Below are positions 11,360-23,426 of a stretch of DNA of 64,000 nucleotides, piece after piece. Every line of letters starts with the position of its first letter. The stretch's first letter is position 1. Source of the DNA: Metallyticus violacea (taxonomy: Eukaryota > Arthropoda > Insecta > Mantodea > Metallyticidae); contig CM060831.1 in NCBI GenBank assembly GCA_030762175.1, positions 32,005,001-32,069,000 of the forward strand. Reading direction: 5' to 3'. The position numbers and the translations under genes are program-made. The notes beneath the pieces were generated by a model, which was not told where the DNA came from, searched no databases, and saw nothing but the letters and a program-made list of their open reading frames with translations.

Positions 11360-12710
11360 CGCAGAACACGAAAGAGAAACTAGAGGTACAGCACCATCAT
11401 GACTAGATTGCCCACCTTCGATGTGTTGACGAAACTTATGCTCTTGGACATGGAAAATGGAGGCATTGCCTTCAAACGTAAGAGATGATACTGTGTCAGC
11501 CGTGAATCAGCTTCATGCATTTCCTTGCTTTGAAAAGCACCCGAAGAGAAGGCTCGTTTCTCCCCATATTGCCATATAATTATATTTTTAAAGAAAAGTT
11601 TTAAACCCGAATATTCATACACCACAATGAATTTCGAACTCATATATTGCAAATAATTACAATCTTGCAAACCCAACCATGATGCTCATTTCTTTACAAT
11701 TCTTCTTGTAGACATCTAAAATCTCTTCTAAATCAAATTTGAACAACGTTGGAAATGCACACCAACCTTGTCGTAAATCTTAGGCAATCTGAAATTATGA
11801 CGCTGTATTTTAATTTTTGCCATAGTTATTATATAAATTTTTGTCCTTTAAATAAAAATATTCGAAATTCGTGAATTTTGCTAAGTCTCACAAAGTTTGT
11901 GTGGGACTTAATCGTGAGCTTTTTCCAAATCTACAAGTAATATATGTACTTCTTGATGTACGCTACACAGATTTTTCAATTATCTGATTTAAGTAGAAAA
12001 GATTATTCTTGGCACCAAATACACTGTTTTAATCGTTGCCTAGATGAATTTTATAGACAATGGTCCATATGTATGTAAATTTATAAACTGCAATTCATAA
12101 TCAGACAAAGCTGCATGGATGAGAACTTTCCAATTTTCTTGTGAAAGGGAATCTGAATTCATTTGAACCAGAAATAATTTATCAACCCCAGTATCGACCC
12201 AAGGCTTTTTAGTGATCGGGATGGGATGGGACCGCCTCTTTCAAGGCTGTGTGAAGTTCAAAACCGCGGATATGCGCTCAAGATCACTGATATAGCGTCA
12301 TAAAAAATGGGCGAGGCAAGTCGGAACACTTTCGCAACAGCGCAAGTCAGCTGAAAACTTTCCCGCGCAAAACTGGCTGGCAGTCATTCAGCCTCGTGCT
12401 ACTGTGACAGGTCGACCCGACCCGCCAAAATTACGCAACATTCCTTCCTCCTCTCCCAACGTGAATCATCGCAAGACATGCCCCCAAACACTCCTGTTCG
12501 AAAACATCAAACTGAATCACCTGACAAAAATATGACGAAGATGCATAAATTTCACTTGTTCACCCTTCAGAACTGCCGATGATTTTACAGCTGCAATATA
12601 GAGAGGGATAAACTTTCATGACCTCACCCGATCCCACCGACTTCTGAGTGTCTTGTGTTGTCGCTTCCGTCTAAACAGAATGCATTACCACGATGTGGTC
12701 TTTTTTAGTT
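11360..12710. other. Intergenic; GC-richer part at about 12200-12500
   Basis: No recognised gene. A 98-codon minus-strand frame at 11380-11676 has no known domain. The stretch 12200-12500 has more CpG than its surroundings (for instance CCCGCGCAAAAC and GGTCGACCCGACCCGCC) and could be regulatory, with nothing specific to support it. Confidence 0.4.
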
Positions 12711-12718
12711 TTCCTCAG

Positions 12719-12950
12719 CAATCTTTTTAATGGCGTTTAAAGCCCATTTTTACTACTGAGGCACCACAGGCGGACACATGATACATGAGATGAAATGATA
12801 TATTGGGAAAGGAGTTTTGTAAGGAAGGAAACGTTAGAGTAACCCCCCCCCCCCCCCCGACAGTCAGAGTGGACGGTCCTTGCGGGATTAGAACCCCAGA
12901 CCTCTTACTCACAATCCGCTCTTTAACGTCCTCGGCCACCTATGGCGATC
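12719..12950 (-). mobile_element. SINE family A, copy 2
   Basis: On the minus strand the head reads GGTGGCCGAGGACGTTAAAG (A box), then GGGGTTCTAATCCCG (B box). The body and the 3' end (GTGGTGCCTCAGTAGTAAAA) match the complete copy at 1770-2110. The probable 8-bp target-site duplication TTCCTCAG lies at 12711-12718 and 12951-12958. A run of about 17 C at 12843-12859 interrupts the body. The A-tail is nearly lost, so it is older than the first copy. Confidence 0.8.
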
Positions 12951-13835
12951 TTCCTCAGTGGTCTCTGGTGCACCGTATTGGTTACGCGTTATCACATCAA
13001 AGTAACATACTTCCACGGAAAAAGGCCATTAAGGCTTGTTCCGCACTGTAAATTCGTATTAACCTTATTGCTAGTAAGACGACTATTAATCCAAAAGTCT
13101 AGTGGATCATATAATTACAGGGAAATTTTAAGAGTTCCTGAAGAAAACGTCAATAAATTTAAGGAAATCTTGACTTAGTCAATGGAAGGTTTCATCTTCT
13201 ACCTCTCATACTTTCCTTTGCAAACTGCTATATTTAAACTGTTCTCGCACCATAAAACTAAACATTTACACTTGCCATCGGGACTGTGCCAGTTCCACGT
13301 CTCCACCCCATGACACTAACCGAAACAGTTAGGGAAAACTTTGGTCTTAAAATGCAACCCGACCATGGCACAACGGCCTGGAGAGTTGTCAACGTAATGA
13401 TATTAACGCCGGCCGTAACGCCTTATGTCTTATAAACAGTTACAAAATCCAAGTAAATTCAATTTTTTATAATTACGTGATTGTTTCCTCTTTTGCGTGA
13501 AAAACTTGCAGTTAACATTAACGGTGCTGGGCTGATAAATCACCAAATTTACTCCTAAATATCAGCCATACTAATCTTCGCCGTTTTCACTAAATTGGAC
13601 AATGAATGTATGAAAACATTTATTCAATACACAATATAATAAATACAAACTCAAATACAGTATACCGAATTATAAAAACAGTTATCAGTCTTTACTATTT
13701 TGTATTTATTACTTATACACATTTTTTGTAGAAAGTCAACCCATGTTTTCATGAACTTTAGGGTATTCCCTCTGGCATGACATATTATGAAGAACGTCTG
13801 AGGCTGGGAGTGAACATAGGGCGGTTTATATATAT

Positions 13836-13949
13836 AACAAATTAACACTAATAATAAAAGTAGATAAAGATAAACACTGAGAGTCACACTTGAAATTGCT
13901 ATCTCAGTGTTTTATATTTATCTACTTTTATTATTAGTGTTAATTTGTT
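13836..13949. repeat. Long near-perfect hairpin
   Basis: The left arm 13836-13882 and right arm 13902-13949 are reverse complements over about 47 bp with two small differences. The loop is about 19 bases. The stem includes CTAATAATAAAAGTAGATAA and its complement. Nothing coding overlaps it. It could be a small fold-back element, a recent inverted duplication, or a structured RNA precursor if transcribed. Confidence 0.85.
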
Positions 13950-14017
13950 ACATTGTTAATAGTGTTTCTTTATTTTTCATTTATATTATATATATAATAT
14001 ATATGTGTATATAAACT

Positions 14018-14097
14018 TACCCATGACTTGGCCCCGAATCGAAACCAGGGCATCCGGCTTAGTAATTGCACATGCTACCAGTAAATTATGGAGGTGG
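14018..14097 (-). mobile_element. tRNA-like SINE head, fragment
   Basis: The minus strand reads TTACTGGTAGCATGTGCAAT (A-box-like) and then CTGGTTTCGATTCGGGG (B-box-like) at tRNA spacing. The stems do not close as a functional tRNA and no discriminator arm is visible. It is best taken as a SINE head of an unassigned family. Confidence 0.45.
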
Positions 14098-14099
14098 TC

Positions 14100-15790
14100 T
14101 CAATTATCAATATTTAATCTTAATTTAGTTGCTTATTTTCTTATTTATCCAATATTCACTACACCATGCTTTCGGGATATTGAATTCATCCATATAATTA
14201 AAACTGCCATCTCTAATAATATTCCGCACATTTTATTTCTTTAACTTTTTCACTAACGCCCCTCAACTATTTCTTCCTAATTTTCCTTAAATAGCTTCCT
14301 ACTTCGTTACATTTTTTTATCTAAGCTTAAATTCAGTATCTTATTCCCATCGATCTACTTCTTATGGTGGATTACTCCATAAAAAAAAAAAAAAAAAAAA
14401 AAAAAAGAAAAGGAAAGAAGAAAAAAAGGAAAAAATAAATAAATAGAAATTATTTTTTTTCATTAACCCAGTTCCTTAACATTTTGATAAAAGTATTCTT
14501 CACTCCACAAGTTGGGCATATCTATATATTTATTTTTCTTCCTATTCCAATCAATTAATCTTGTTTCCACCGATTCAAATTCATCTCTATTGTCCTTATT
14601 ATAACATCAACATATCTTTCCCCATCCCATATATTTTTCATGCATAGATATAAACTAAAGGTTAATTTACTATAAAAGCTACTATCTTAAAACATTAGCT
14701 TAATTTTCTTCCAAACATCTTTCCCTTTTAATTCTCTATCTTTGCACATTTCCCCTATATCAATCATTTCCGAAATATTCTCTTAGTTCGACTAAGAAAT
14801 GCAATTCTTTAATTTAAACGCTGAGGAAAAGTAATTGAATTAAATGTTTAACAATGTTCTGAAACTCGCAAGAGACAGAATTTGGGAAATGAAGGACAGA
14901 ATTTAAATTCCTTAAAGGTGCTTTCTTGAAAATTACTGGACACATTTGTTAAAATGTTTATACATGTTCTAGATATTTCAACAATTAAACTGGTGAATGA
15001 AATATTTTGATAATCAATAAATTTTAAAGAAAAAAACTTATTTAAATTTTTATCTTAAAATGGTAATAAAGCTTTTATTTACCTTGAGCCTACAGCTATA
15101 CTACGACAGTTATTAAAAATCTGTTCTATAGGATTGTGTATAAGGATGTTTTCTGTAAACTTTCAAAATTTAACACTACACTAAGAAATGTATATTGTTG
15201 AAAATTGGAGTTAATACTTTTACCTTCAATTCCACTGGTGTTGGGTTTAGTAATGCTAGTCATTGTCCATTATCCTACGTCTTCCATGTCTTTCCTCGTG
15301 AGTTATCTTTTACGGGCTTCCTTGGAGCTTTATGGTCAGCATTAATTTAATCCCAGTACCAATAGAAATAAAGGTAAAACTTTAACTCCACCCTACCCCC
15401 ATATTTGAAGTGCATTTCTCAGCGTAAAGTACTAAAATCTGGCACTTTTATAGAAAACATCCTTTTGCACAATACTGTCTAGTATAGCTCTATGGTCAAG
15501 CTATATGAATATTTTGTAATCATTTAAAGTACAATATTTATTTTTTTTTAGAAATGCATTAAATACAAAAAATCTGTTCCGCTATTTTTATTATTAAAAT
15601 ACATAGAATATGCAGAAAATGTCAGTACATATGTGCAGTGCTTTTTAAATATTTTTAAACGTACAAAAGAAAGGGGGCATGGCACCGTCATGCATGTAGC
15701 TATTTAATTTTTTAAAAATATGATGAGAGCATTCCAGGTATGAAACCTTGGAATTACAATCTTGAAATTATATTCTATTCTTCTTCTAAG
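14100..15790. other. Intergenic, very AT-rich
   Basis: An A-run at 14382-14406 with purine-rich flank is the only landmark. The minus strand of about 14460-14800 has a few short lysine-rich frames (including a CPTCG pair) that could be a LINE tail, but I cannot support this. Confidence 0.4.
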
Positions 15791-15799
15791 TCTGGTTTT

Positions 15800-16085
15800 C
15801 CATAGCCCCATGTGGTCCTTCGGCTTACCGCGACAACTCCTGCGTCTTCTACCCCCATCATGTGATATCATTGGTAGAGTGCAGTACTGCAGGGGGGTAT
15901 GTGATCAGCACACCGCATCCCGCCGGTCGCTATATCGCGGCTTACTAGATCGAAGATCGCCACCTCTCCATCAGGCAGCTTCCCAATTGTCCTCACGAGC
16001 GTGTGGACCTCGTTCTAGACCTTCCTAATTTACGAACCCGGGCCTCGCAGTCAGCAACGGTAACCACTAGACCAAGGAGGTGGTC
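15800..16085 (-). mobile_element. SINE family D (tRNA-derived)
   Basis: On the minus strand the head reads TCCTTGGTCTAGTGGTTACC (A box), then GGCCCGGGTTCG (B box), followed by a GC-rich body of about 230 bp that stands out from the AT-rich flanks. No second copy was found in the window. The A-tail is not obvious. The similarity to a tRNA head is good, but the 3' limit is only approximate. Confidence 0.6.
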
Positions 16086-16089
16086 CAGT

Positions 16090-18090
16090 ATATTCTACTA
16101 GCCGCGGGAAAAAAGTTACCTACGTACCCTTAAGCATGCTTGAAATTGTTCTATTCATGCATTTCCGCTTTTTGGAACTAATTACAGTACTCAATAAGAG
16201 AGCGAAATGTTGCACTGTACACCATAGTTATATTTCGATGTTTACTGGCATTTCAATCTTTCTTTCGGAGTGTTGAAGTGCAGTTGTTTCTCGCAATCAA
16301 GATAAACTTGAAATATGCAAAGAAGTCGTGCAGCCTGTCAAGATTTACAAGCAATACCACCGTAAATTTTGTCCGTTTCGGTCACGAAGACAATATACGC
16401 TAATTGCATTTCTCGGTGCATATCGTGGGCTTTAATAAGTTTCACATGTCTTTCGAGGTTTTAAAGACTCGTTTTGTTTTCCCGATAGCCGCCACCGGCG
16501 CTATTTGTCAGTCACTTCAAAGAAATGAAGTGAGCAGGCAGAAAACACCTGTACACATAAATGGAAACGCTGCCTGCATTTTAAGTAGTCAAAGAATAGT
16601 TAGCATGACCCGGCTGTCAAAGTTCCTGTAGAGTGTAGGAGTGGCAGCTATTTCGCTGAACGTTGAACTCAAAAAGTCACTTCTGGGGGAACGGTCGTGA
16701 ACGGAAAAGTAATGCAATTTCAATCTACACAGACTTAGGTTTAATTTTCACTTTCTAGAAAACCCTACCGAAAATTACCAAGCCTGGGGTTAAGACGTGG
16801 CGGCCCTAGAATCGAGATCCGCCTAACAAGAGGCTTAAAGAATACTGGCACATAACAAACTACCGTGAAAACCAAGTTTACTTTTTTGAAAATGTTAATT
16901 CAAAGATGCGAAAAGCGTATTGCTATAAAGGGTAAATATATTGAAAAGCGATAAAAATAGTTTTTCCTTATCTTACCTAGAAAATGGTTAGGCCGGAAAT
17001 TTATGGACCTATTCTCGTACATTATTGTAAGGTTTCAAAAACTTAAGTTTTTAAACAGTTATCATATAAGATATTATAAGTTAATTAGTACACGACGTTG
17101 TTTATTTTACTTCTATTGAAATTATTTAAAAACTGACAGTAATTTCCAAGTAATTATAATAGGATTTCAAAATACTAGTTTTTAAAACAGTTATCAAATA
17201 AGATAAATGTTTATAGTTTTTGTACGGTAGAACCTGGAGCATTCCTCCGAATGAAAAGGAGGGGGAGCGTCTAATCCGTACAATTAGTTTTCTCTCGGCT
17301 GATAGTGGGATAGTGAGATTGTGGGGTGAATTCCACAACAAAGTGAAAACTTCAAAGTTACTGTATTGAGGGGGAGAGAGAGAGAGAGAGAAATGCTATT
17401 CAGGTAGTGCTCTTTACATTTTAGAGAATGTCGAAAACAAATCGCAATAAAATCACAGAATAGCGTACAGTCCTGACTTTTTATCATTTGTAATTTTATA
17501 TATATATATTCCCAAATTCAGAAACGCCAACAATTGAAAGTTTTAATTTAAAGGTCTGAACCTTTTCTTTAAACACGACTAGCTTGGGCCCTTTCAGTAT
17601 ACAACGATCGAGTGCAATTACATAAATTAGTGATATTTTAAGTATCAGTAACTAGAATTAAAGAAAATTGGTGGACTACCTAGCTGTTACCTGTCTTGAC
17701 AACTGTCATAAAAATACAATAGCAATGGTGTAAAAAAATCGATCACAGTATTTTTTTTTCTCCCCCACAGCTAAAGAGGACGACGGTGTGAAGGAAAAGA
17801 AACGGGCTATATGCGGTTGATCGACCATGTGTTTAGACGCTAACGTCAGATGTTTACTATTGCGGACGAATAACTTGAGTTGAAAATGTAGTAACCAACT
17901 GCTAGGCCAGTCACTCCTGTACTGCTCATGGATTCGGGCACCGAAGAGTAATGAAACGTTAAAACCTGCCTGAGTAACATGTAACTCGTTGCTTGAATGA
18001 TCATAAAGCCTTTAACTGCAATAAGAAAAACGAAAAAGTAAACATTTATACAACTGCAAAGTCAATTGTACTGCATGAAAGTGAAAACTT
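16090..18090. other. Intergenic with a diverged direct duplication
   Basis: No gene recognised. 17029-17073 and 17161-17204 are diverged direct copies (both contain AAACAGTTATCA and TAAGATA), offset by about 132 bp. A GA repeat lies at 17372-17391. A minus-strand frame at 17126-17341 falls inside the duplication and shows no known domain. Confidence 0.5.
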
Positions 18091-18098
18091 AGAACAGA

Positions 18099-18100
<2 letters not shown>

Positions 18101-18186
<86 letters not shown>
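18101..18186. repeat. Compound (GT)n(AT)n microsatellite
   Basis: About 16 GT units followed by about 27 AT units. Confidence 0.95.
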
Positions 18187-18188
<2 letters not shown>

Positions 18189-18478
18189 TTCAGAAACTTC
18201 CCAAAACAAAAGGTGAGCAGTCCACAAAAGAGATCAACAAAATCTCTGAAAAGATTTGAGATCCATCTCAATTGGCTTACTTTTTAGATTGGAGAAGATA
18301 TTTTTGAACGTTCTATTATACATATCGAAGGCTACTGTTATCTCAGTCTTAAAAATAACCCAAATGCTTTGAATGCTGACATGCCAATGCCTTAAATGCA
18401 AATACCGCTGTTAACAATTTTTACTAAAACTTCGCTCGGTTTACATACAAAAACATCAAAACTCTGCATCAAAATTGT

Positions 18479-18877
18479 TCAGGCTATGTGAAAACGAAAC
18501 TTGGGATGTAACCGCTCTCGAAAGACTCTGTGCCTTGCAATTTTAGCAGATGCCAATGAAAGATAATACTTTCTACCCTTTGTACACAGTTCATTTGAAA
18601 AATTCTCGAAATCACCCACAAATTGCAGCAGTAGTTCCAAACTAATTACCACATATCTTCTACAGAAATAACTCCGCAGTAGTGTTTCACTCTGTGAAGT
18701 ACCTTTAAATATTGCTCTTTGTTGCAGTGCACAGGTATACGTGTTGGAAAAATGACAAAATACGGAACAGCGTACGGCCATTAAATTCTTTGTGTATGTG
18801 CCATTACTTTCAACTATATCCAAGCGGACCACTGAGCTCGTGAAAGCTTTAAAGATGAACCGGCCAAAATCTGCCAC
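18479..18877 (-). other. Unassigned open frame, 132+ codons
   Basis: This is one of the longest unexplained open frames of the window. The first in-frame start-like codon is GTG, and the frame stays open for about 14 codons further upstream, so no natural start is evident. The product is rich in Ser, Phe, Arg and Cys, with no signal peptide, membrane segment or domain that I recognise. It ends just upstream of the mariner remnant on the other strand. It may be a chance frame or an exon of an unknown gene. I cannot choose between these. Confidence 0.12.
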
Positions 18878-18904
18878 TATATCGAAAACTTTCGTAAAAG
18901 CACA

Positions 18905-19820
18905 CGTTCTTCGAGGATCGATTTAAGGTGTTAAATTGCTGAAGCGAAGAGTATTTCACATTTTGATGAATTAGGAGAGAAAATGCCTGCAAAATGAATG
19001 CTGCGAATGTTGACACCCGATCAAACGCGAATCAGAATGCAAATCTCTGAGCAAAGTTTGGTGTGTTTTCAGAGATCCAATTGCTTTTTTTCCCACCGTT
19101 TCGTGATCAGTGACGAAACATGGTGCATTACTATACACCAAACACAAAACAAAGGAACATGTTTCATCACCATCAACTACCGTCGGTCCTGGTGGTGTAG
19201 TGGTTACCATACTTGCCTCCTAAACCCAAAACGCGGGTTTTTTCGGGCGTAAAAATCCTAAGTATGGCTTCCTTCGGAAGGGAAGTAAAGCCGTGGGTCC
19301 CGTGTCGTACATATGCGGCACGAAAAAGAACCTCAAGTCGTGAAAGAGAGGCCTCTGAGCATAAATTGTCGGCCGTTTCACGCCCTGAGTTGAATGGGAC
19401 GCTGATGACCTGAGATGTTAAAGAGCGTCCATAAATAAATCAATAATAAAAAAAAAAACCCATCAAATAAGGCCTAATGGTGATGTCGGCGGGTAGTGAA
19501 CGGCATCACTTTTCTAAGATGCTATAGATATCCTACTGATAAACTATCTTTCTAGCCCTACTGCTATTCTAAGCTTTGGGACAAAGACGAAGGTGATTTT
19601 GCATCAAGACAATACTCGCCCTCACACTTGTGTCATGGCAATGGCGAAAATGAATGTACTGGCTTAATATTTAAATATCTTTCCAACGCTGAGAAATGTT
19701 ACTGGATGTTAAAGCATCAATTGAGAAGTAGTTGCAGGTCTGGAGGATGAGATAGAGGCTTTAGAACATTGTTAGACACAGTACATTCCTATTTAGGGAG
19801 AGTATGCTGAGAAATAACAA
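18905..19820 (+). pseudogene. mariner transposase remnant 1, split by a SINE
   Basis: The plus strand holds, in order: IAEA and ISHFDELG (helix-turn-helix region), MLRMLTPDQTRIRMQISEQS (linker), and HRFVISDETW with the first catalytic aspartate codon at about 19112-19114. Then the SINE B at 19180-19459 interrupts. After it come LLINYL, LHQDNTRPHTC with the second-half catalytic aspartate codon at 19608-19610, AMAKMNVL, and finally EALEHC*TQYIPI*GEYAE, the usual mariner C-terminus. The frame is broken by several stops and shifts. The order and spacing are those of a whole mariner gene of about 345 codons. It is long inactive. Confidence 0.85.
19180..19459 (+). mobile_element. SINE family B, copy 3, full length
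   Basis: The head TCCTGGTGGTGTAGTGGTTA is followed by a short damaged B-box region (a GCGGGTTT sequence; part is missing compared with the copy at 34.2 kb), then the complete body, TGACCTGAGATGT and an A-rich tail. The flanks CCATCAACTA (19170-19179) and CCATCAAATA (19460-19469) are a target-site duplication with one mismatch. It sits inside a mariner gene, so it inserted after that mariner. Confidence 0.88.
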
Positions 19821-19879
19821 TTTTACGAGTACTTTTCAAATGACTTCGTACAAAGCGAAGGGTTTCGTTTTTCTAGATA

Positions 19880-22085
19880 TCTATAACATATGTAATCTTT
19901 GTGGCCACAATGTTAATGTTATTCAATATATACCCTGTGACATTAAAGCGCCAGGGTTTCAAATATCCTGGGGACATAGGTATTAAAAATGAACAAATAA
20001 CGTAGAGATATTGGAAAAATTTACCTAGAAGGCTTTGCTTTCCGCTACTGTACAACTTTAGGGAAAAAAAACCTTGGCATAAAGGCCTAGAATTTTATCC
20101 CCCTACCACACATTAACTAAAAGTTAAACTCTAATTAAAATTCCGCATCAGGAGGTGGCGTTATTGCAATTAGGGAAACGCTTATAACTCTGTGTTCGTG
20201 GTAATTGCAATGGCCTATATAAAGCAGTCGTTTTAAAATTATGAAACGATGTTTCCCTCTAAAAGATAACCAACGTACCTGATGACGGCTCAAGCCACTA
20301 CCCTATTCATTCACAGGTTAGCATAATCTGGAATTCGGCTTCAGGATAGAATGCTGCAAGAGGTTACCGCAACCGGATACAGATTTCAAAAGGACAATAA
20401 ACACACTTCGATTTGCATTCTTCTCCTCTCCAACCGTCTACAGAGCAGGGACCTGTAATGCCATCCTTGCTAGAACTGGTTTCGTTCCTCGGAAAGTTGT
20501 TTCTTTGTGCCTCACGCTGTCCTGTTCGTTATCATATCTCGAGAGGTGCATATTAAACATTCCCATGTAATGAGTGCATAGCAAGAGAACAACAAAGTTC
20601 GCTGCATGCATTACCATATGTAGACAGCTCTGGCCTGTCCTGCCCACACGTCCAAGCGGTTGTACTTGAAAGGTACGTCTGGTTTCCCATATTGCCAACC
20701 ACGTGGAGTTAACGACCCCCCTTGTTCTCAATCCATACGTTACTAGTCTGCTTAGCAAGTGGGGGAATGCAAGCATTGCGCAACTCTTGGGCGCTGTCGC
20801 ACATTTATTAACGTATCTACTATCCACCTTGCCAACAATACATGTTATTTGTTTCCTTTCTAGATTTAGCAGTCTGCAATTCCAGTTAATATACTAGAGG
20901 CGCCCGTTGCTTTAAAAGCTTAAAATAAAATCGTCAAAACTATATATAGCATGATGAATTACAAAATGAAGCAGAACCCTTTTAAATAATGATGAACAGT
21001 CATATTTCTCAGTAGTGTTAAAACTAAGTATGATCCAGTTTTCCCTAATAAATATAACACATACTACTATTATTTGAAATTATGATTTTAATGATTTCAC
21101 ATTTAAATCACACATTCGGTAAACTCAAAATGAATAAATCTAGGAATGACAATATACAATGTTCTTTAGAGGGAATATAAGTTAATTCCCTGCAGTACAT
21201 GATTTCCAACACTGAAGCAAATGAAAGATGTTATTCGCAAGAAATTAGGAGCATTCCAAGATATTCCTTACTTTTGTACAAACCAAGTTTCATTGCAGTG
21301 GGAGCTTCCCCCACTTTCTCAGTTTTACATTGAGATGAACTGAGATACGTACTGGGAGAAACCCGTCAAGGTACAATACATGTGCAGGTAGTCACTTGCA
21401 GTTTGAGGCAGGCTTTGTCAACGAGTAGTTGCGCGCCTCACTGTATGCTAATTATTCTTCGTTGATGACTTTAATACGGAAATACAGTCTTAAGGAAAGA
21501 GTTTTTATGTGCGGTACATACGTGAAAATAGATTATTGCAGAAGTGGTAAGAAGATTTGTCTTGCAATCGTGTTCCAGGTAGAGAAAGCGTTCGCCACCT
21601 AATAAAAAGTTACAGGACACAGGATCGCTCAATGACAAGACACTTGTTCGAACTGCCGTATTCTTATAGAAGAAAAGTTAGATAAAACACAAGACATAGA
21701 TGCTGGCAACATATACCGCTGATGGGGAATCATTTTCAACGCCTCTTACAACAAATATCAGTGCTTATTATCATTTGAAATACAATATAATTTTATGCTT
21801 TCAGTAAAAATATAATTACTAAAATGAAAATATAACTTTGCTTGGAGCGACTCACATCCGGCTGTAATTCCCAGGTAATCAACCGCGCTCGTTAATTCAA
21901 ATAACTTCACTATATATTTAGCACACTTTAAAATTTGAAGTGAGTTTTGAGAAACTATATAATACCTAATATATAATGTAACATATTATATATTTTACTA
22001 TTTCGGCGCCTCGTCCTTTTAGAGAAATATGGAAACCTACTACAGGTACTAACCGAATTTAAAGTTGTTCAACTATTATCCGTTC
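19880..22085. other. Intergenic, no gene recognised
   Basis: A 129-codon minus-strand frame at 20438-20827 is the only long one. It has no recognisable domain, and its first start-like codon is not supported by context. The rest is AT-rich. A TATATAATG palindromic patch lies near 21957-21995. Confidence 0.4.
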
Positions 22086-22089
22086 GCTG

Positions 22090-22592
22090 TTATAATCATA
22101 TGATGCAGCTGTTTTCTCATTGGCTCCCGGACTTAAATCCCCGATGTTATGCACAATAGACCCTAAAGAAAAATACAGTTTAAACTTTAATATGGGCTAG
22201 TTTTCATTGAGAAAATCATATTAGTGAATACCGTAATAATGTTGAGAAATGCCAGTTGTTATGAATTACCTTATTATGCATTTTAATTTTTAGTAATTTA
22301 CATATATTCTGTGTAAATTTCTGTAAAGTGCAACCAGTTTCAATGCAAAGAAGCACAACGTGCGGATACTGCTAGTATTGCAAAACAAGGAAATTCGTTG
22401 AAAAGTGGCGACCAAGTTATCGTGCAACATTTTTATTATTGAAGTTTGTAAATAGTAACCACAGCTAAGAAATAGGTTACATCAGTTGTTTGTAAAACCA
22501 ATAGTTCTACTTAACCAATGGAAACCTGCACCGCGGAGTGATACATTCATATTTGTTTACGCTGGGATAGAACTAACGGGGCACGCATTATG
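22090..22592 (+). repeat. Duplicated non-coding block B, copy 1
   Basis: The block matches 41858-42351 in inverted orientation over its full length. The identical core is 22206-22247, 42 bases without a mismatch. Other shared parts are CTCATTGGCTCC, CTTATTATG, ATCGTGCAA and TGCACCGCGGAGTGATACAT. There is no shared open frame, no tRNA-like head and no terminal repeat that I can see. Confidence 0.85.
22206..22247 (+). other. 42-bp identical core of block B
   Basis: Exactly repeated in inverted orientation at 42211-42252, while the sequence on both sides has diverged by substitutions and indels. Confidence 0.95.
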
Positions 22593-22599
22593 GATATGC

Positions 22600-23425
22600 T
22601 GCTTACAAATTTCAATTATATCGCTGGTTCAGCCTTTTTAAAATCAGAGCCGCTCCAACAAGTCGTCATACATAATCTCTCAAGGTCGATTTGAGAAACG
22701 CTTAAAACTAAATATATACAGCAAAACTAACATCCAGTGTTGTTGCCCATAACCAGTTCTAAGGTTTTATTACCGATTTTAAACGCTGCATCTGGCGCAC
22801 TTCTATTTTATTACATTAACAGACTCTTCTACTTATACATATTTTCTGATCTGAAATGGTTTTTGTTAATCCTGTCAAGAAATGCAGGGCTGGACTGGAA
22901 TGAGAATGCATGCTGAAGGCTGCATACAAAAAAGAGGAGCATCACATACTTAGTATTATATAATTAGAAACTCTATCTTTATCAACTCTAAAGAGGACTT
23001 GGTTACACCACTCATTTCCGCTGGACTTTAATATCATCCATGTTTTCCATTAACAACCAGCTTGGAATCTGGCTGGTGCAAGCACTCCGGCCTTGATGGG
23101 TTTATTGCTCCATATATAAACAGCTGAACCGCAAATCCGTCTTCAATGCCTGTCTGGTTTTCAAACCGCATATCCTAAGAGGTGACAATAACCTTTATAA
23201 GGGCTTTGCTTTAAAGTTCTTAAATGTCAAGCATTAAGAATACGACCCTTAGATGCAACGGTAAACCTACCGATTACTTAAGGGCGACTTCTCTAGAAGA
23301 TTGTGACTTGCGTTACCCTCAAACATTTCAACATTTGATTACCAATAAATATTGAGGTTTTATGCGTAAAAATGCCTCTAAGAGAATTATATTTTGGCCT
23401 GATGCTTATACTTGTGATTATCTGT
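22600..23425. other. Spacer between blocks B and C
   Basis: No gene recognised. A clear counterpart in the 37.6-41.9 kb region was not found by eye. Confidence 0.4.
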
Positions 23426-23426
23426 T

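Noticed and set aside
14460..14800. LINE 3' coding tail on the minus strand
   Set aside because: Only short frames and one CPTCG pair. No RT motif supports it.
17993..18287. Four overlapping frames of about 60-90 codons
   Set aside because: They are translations of the (GT)n(AT)n repeat on both strands.
20438..20827. 129-codon minus-strand gene
   Set aside because: No domain, no supporting start context and no conserved partner. Kept only as an unassigned frame.
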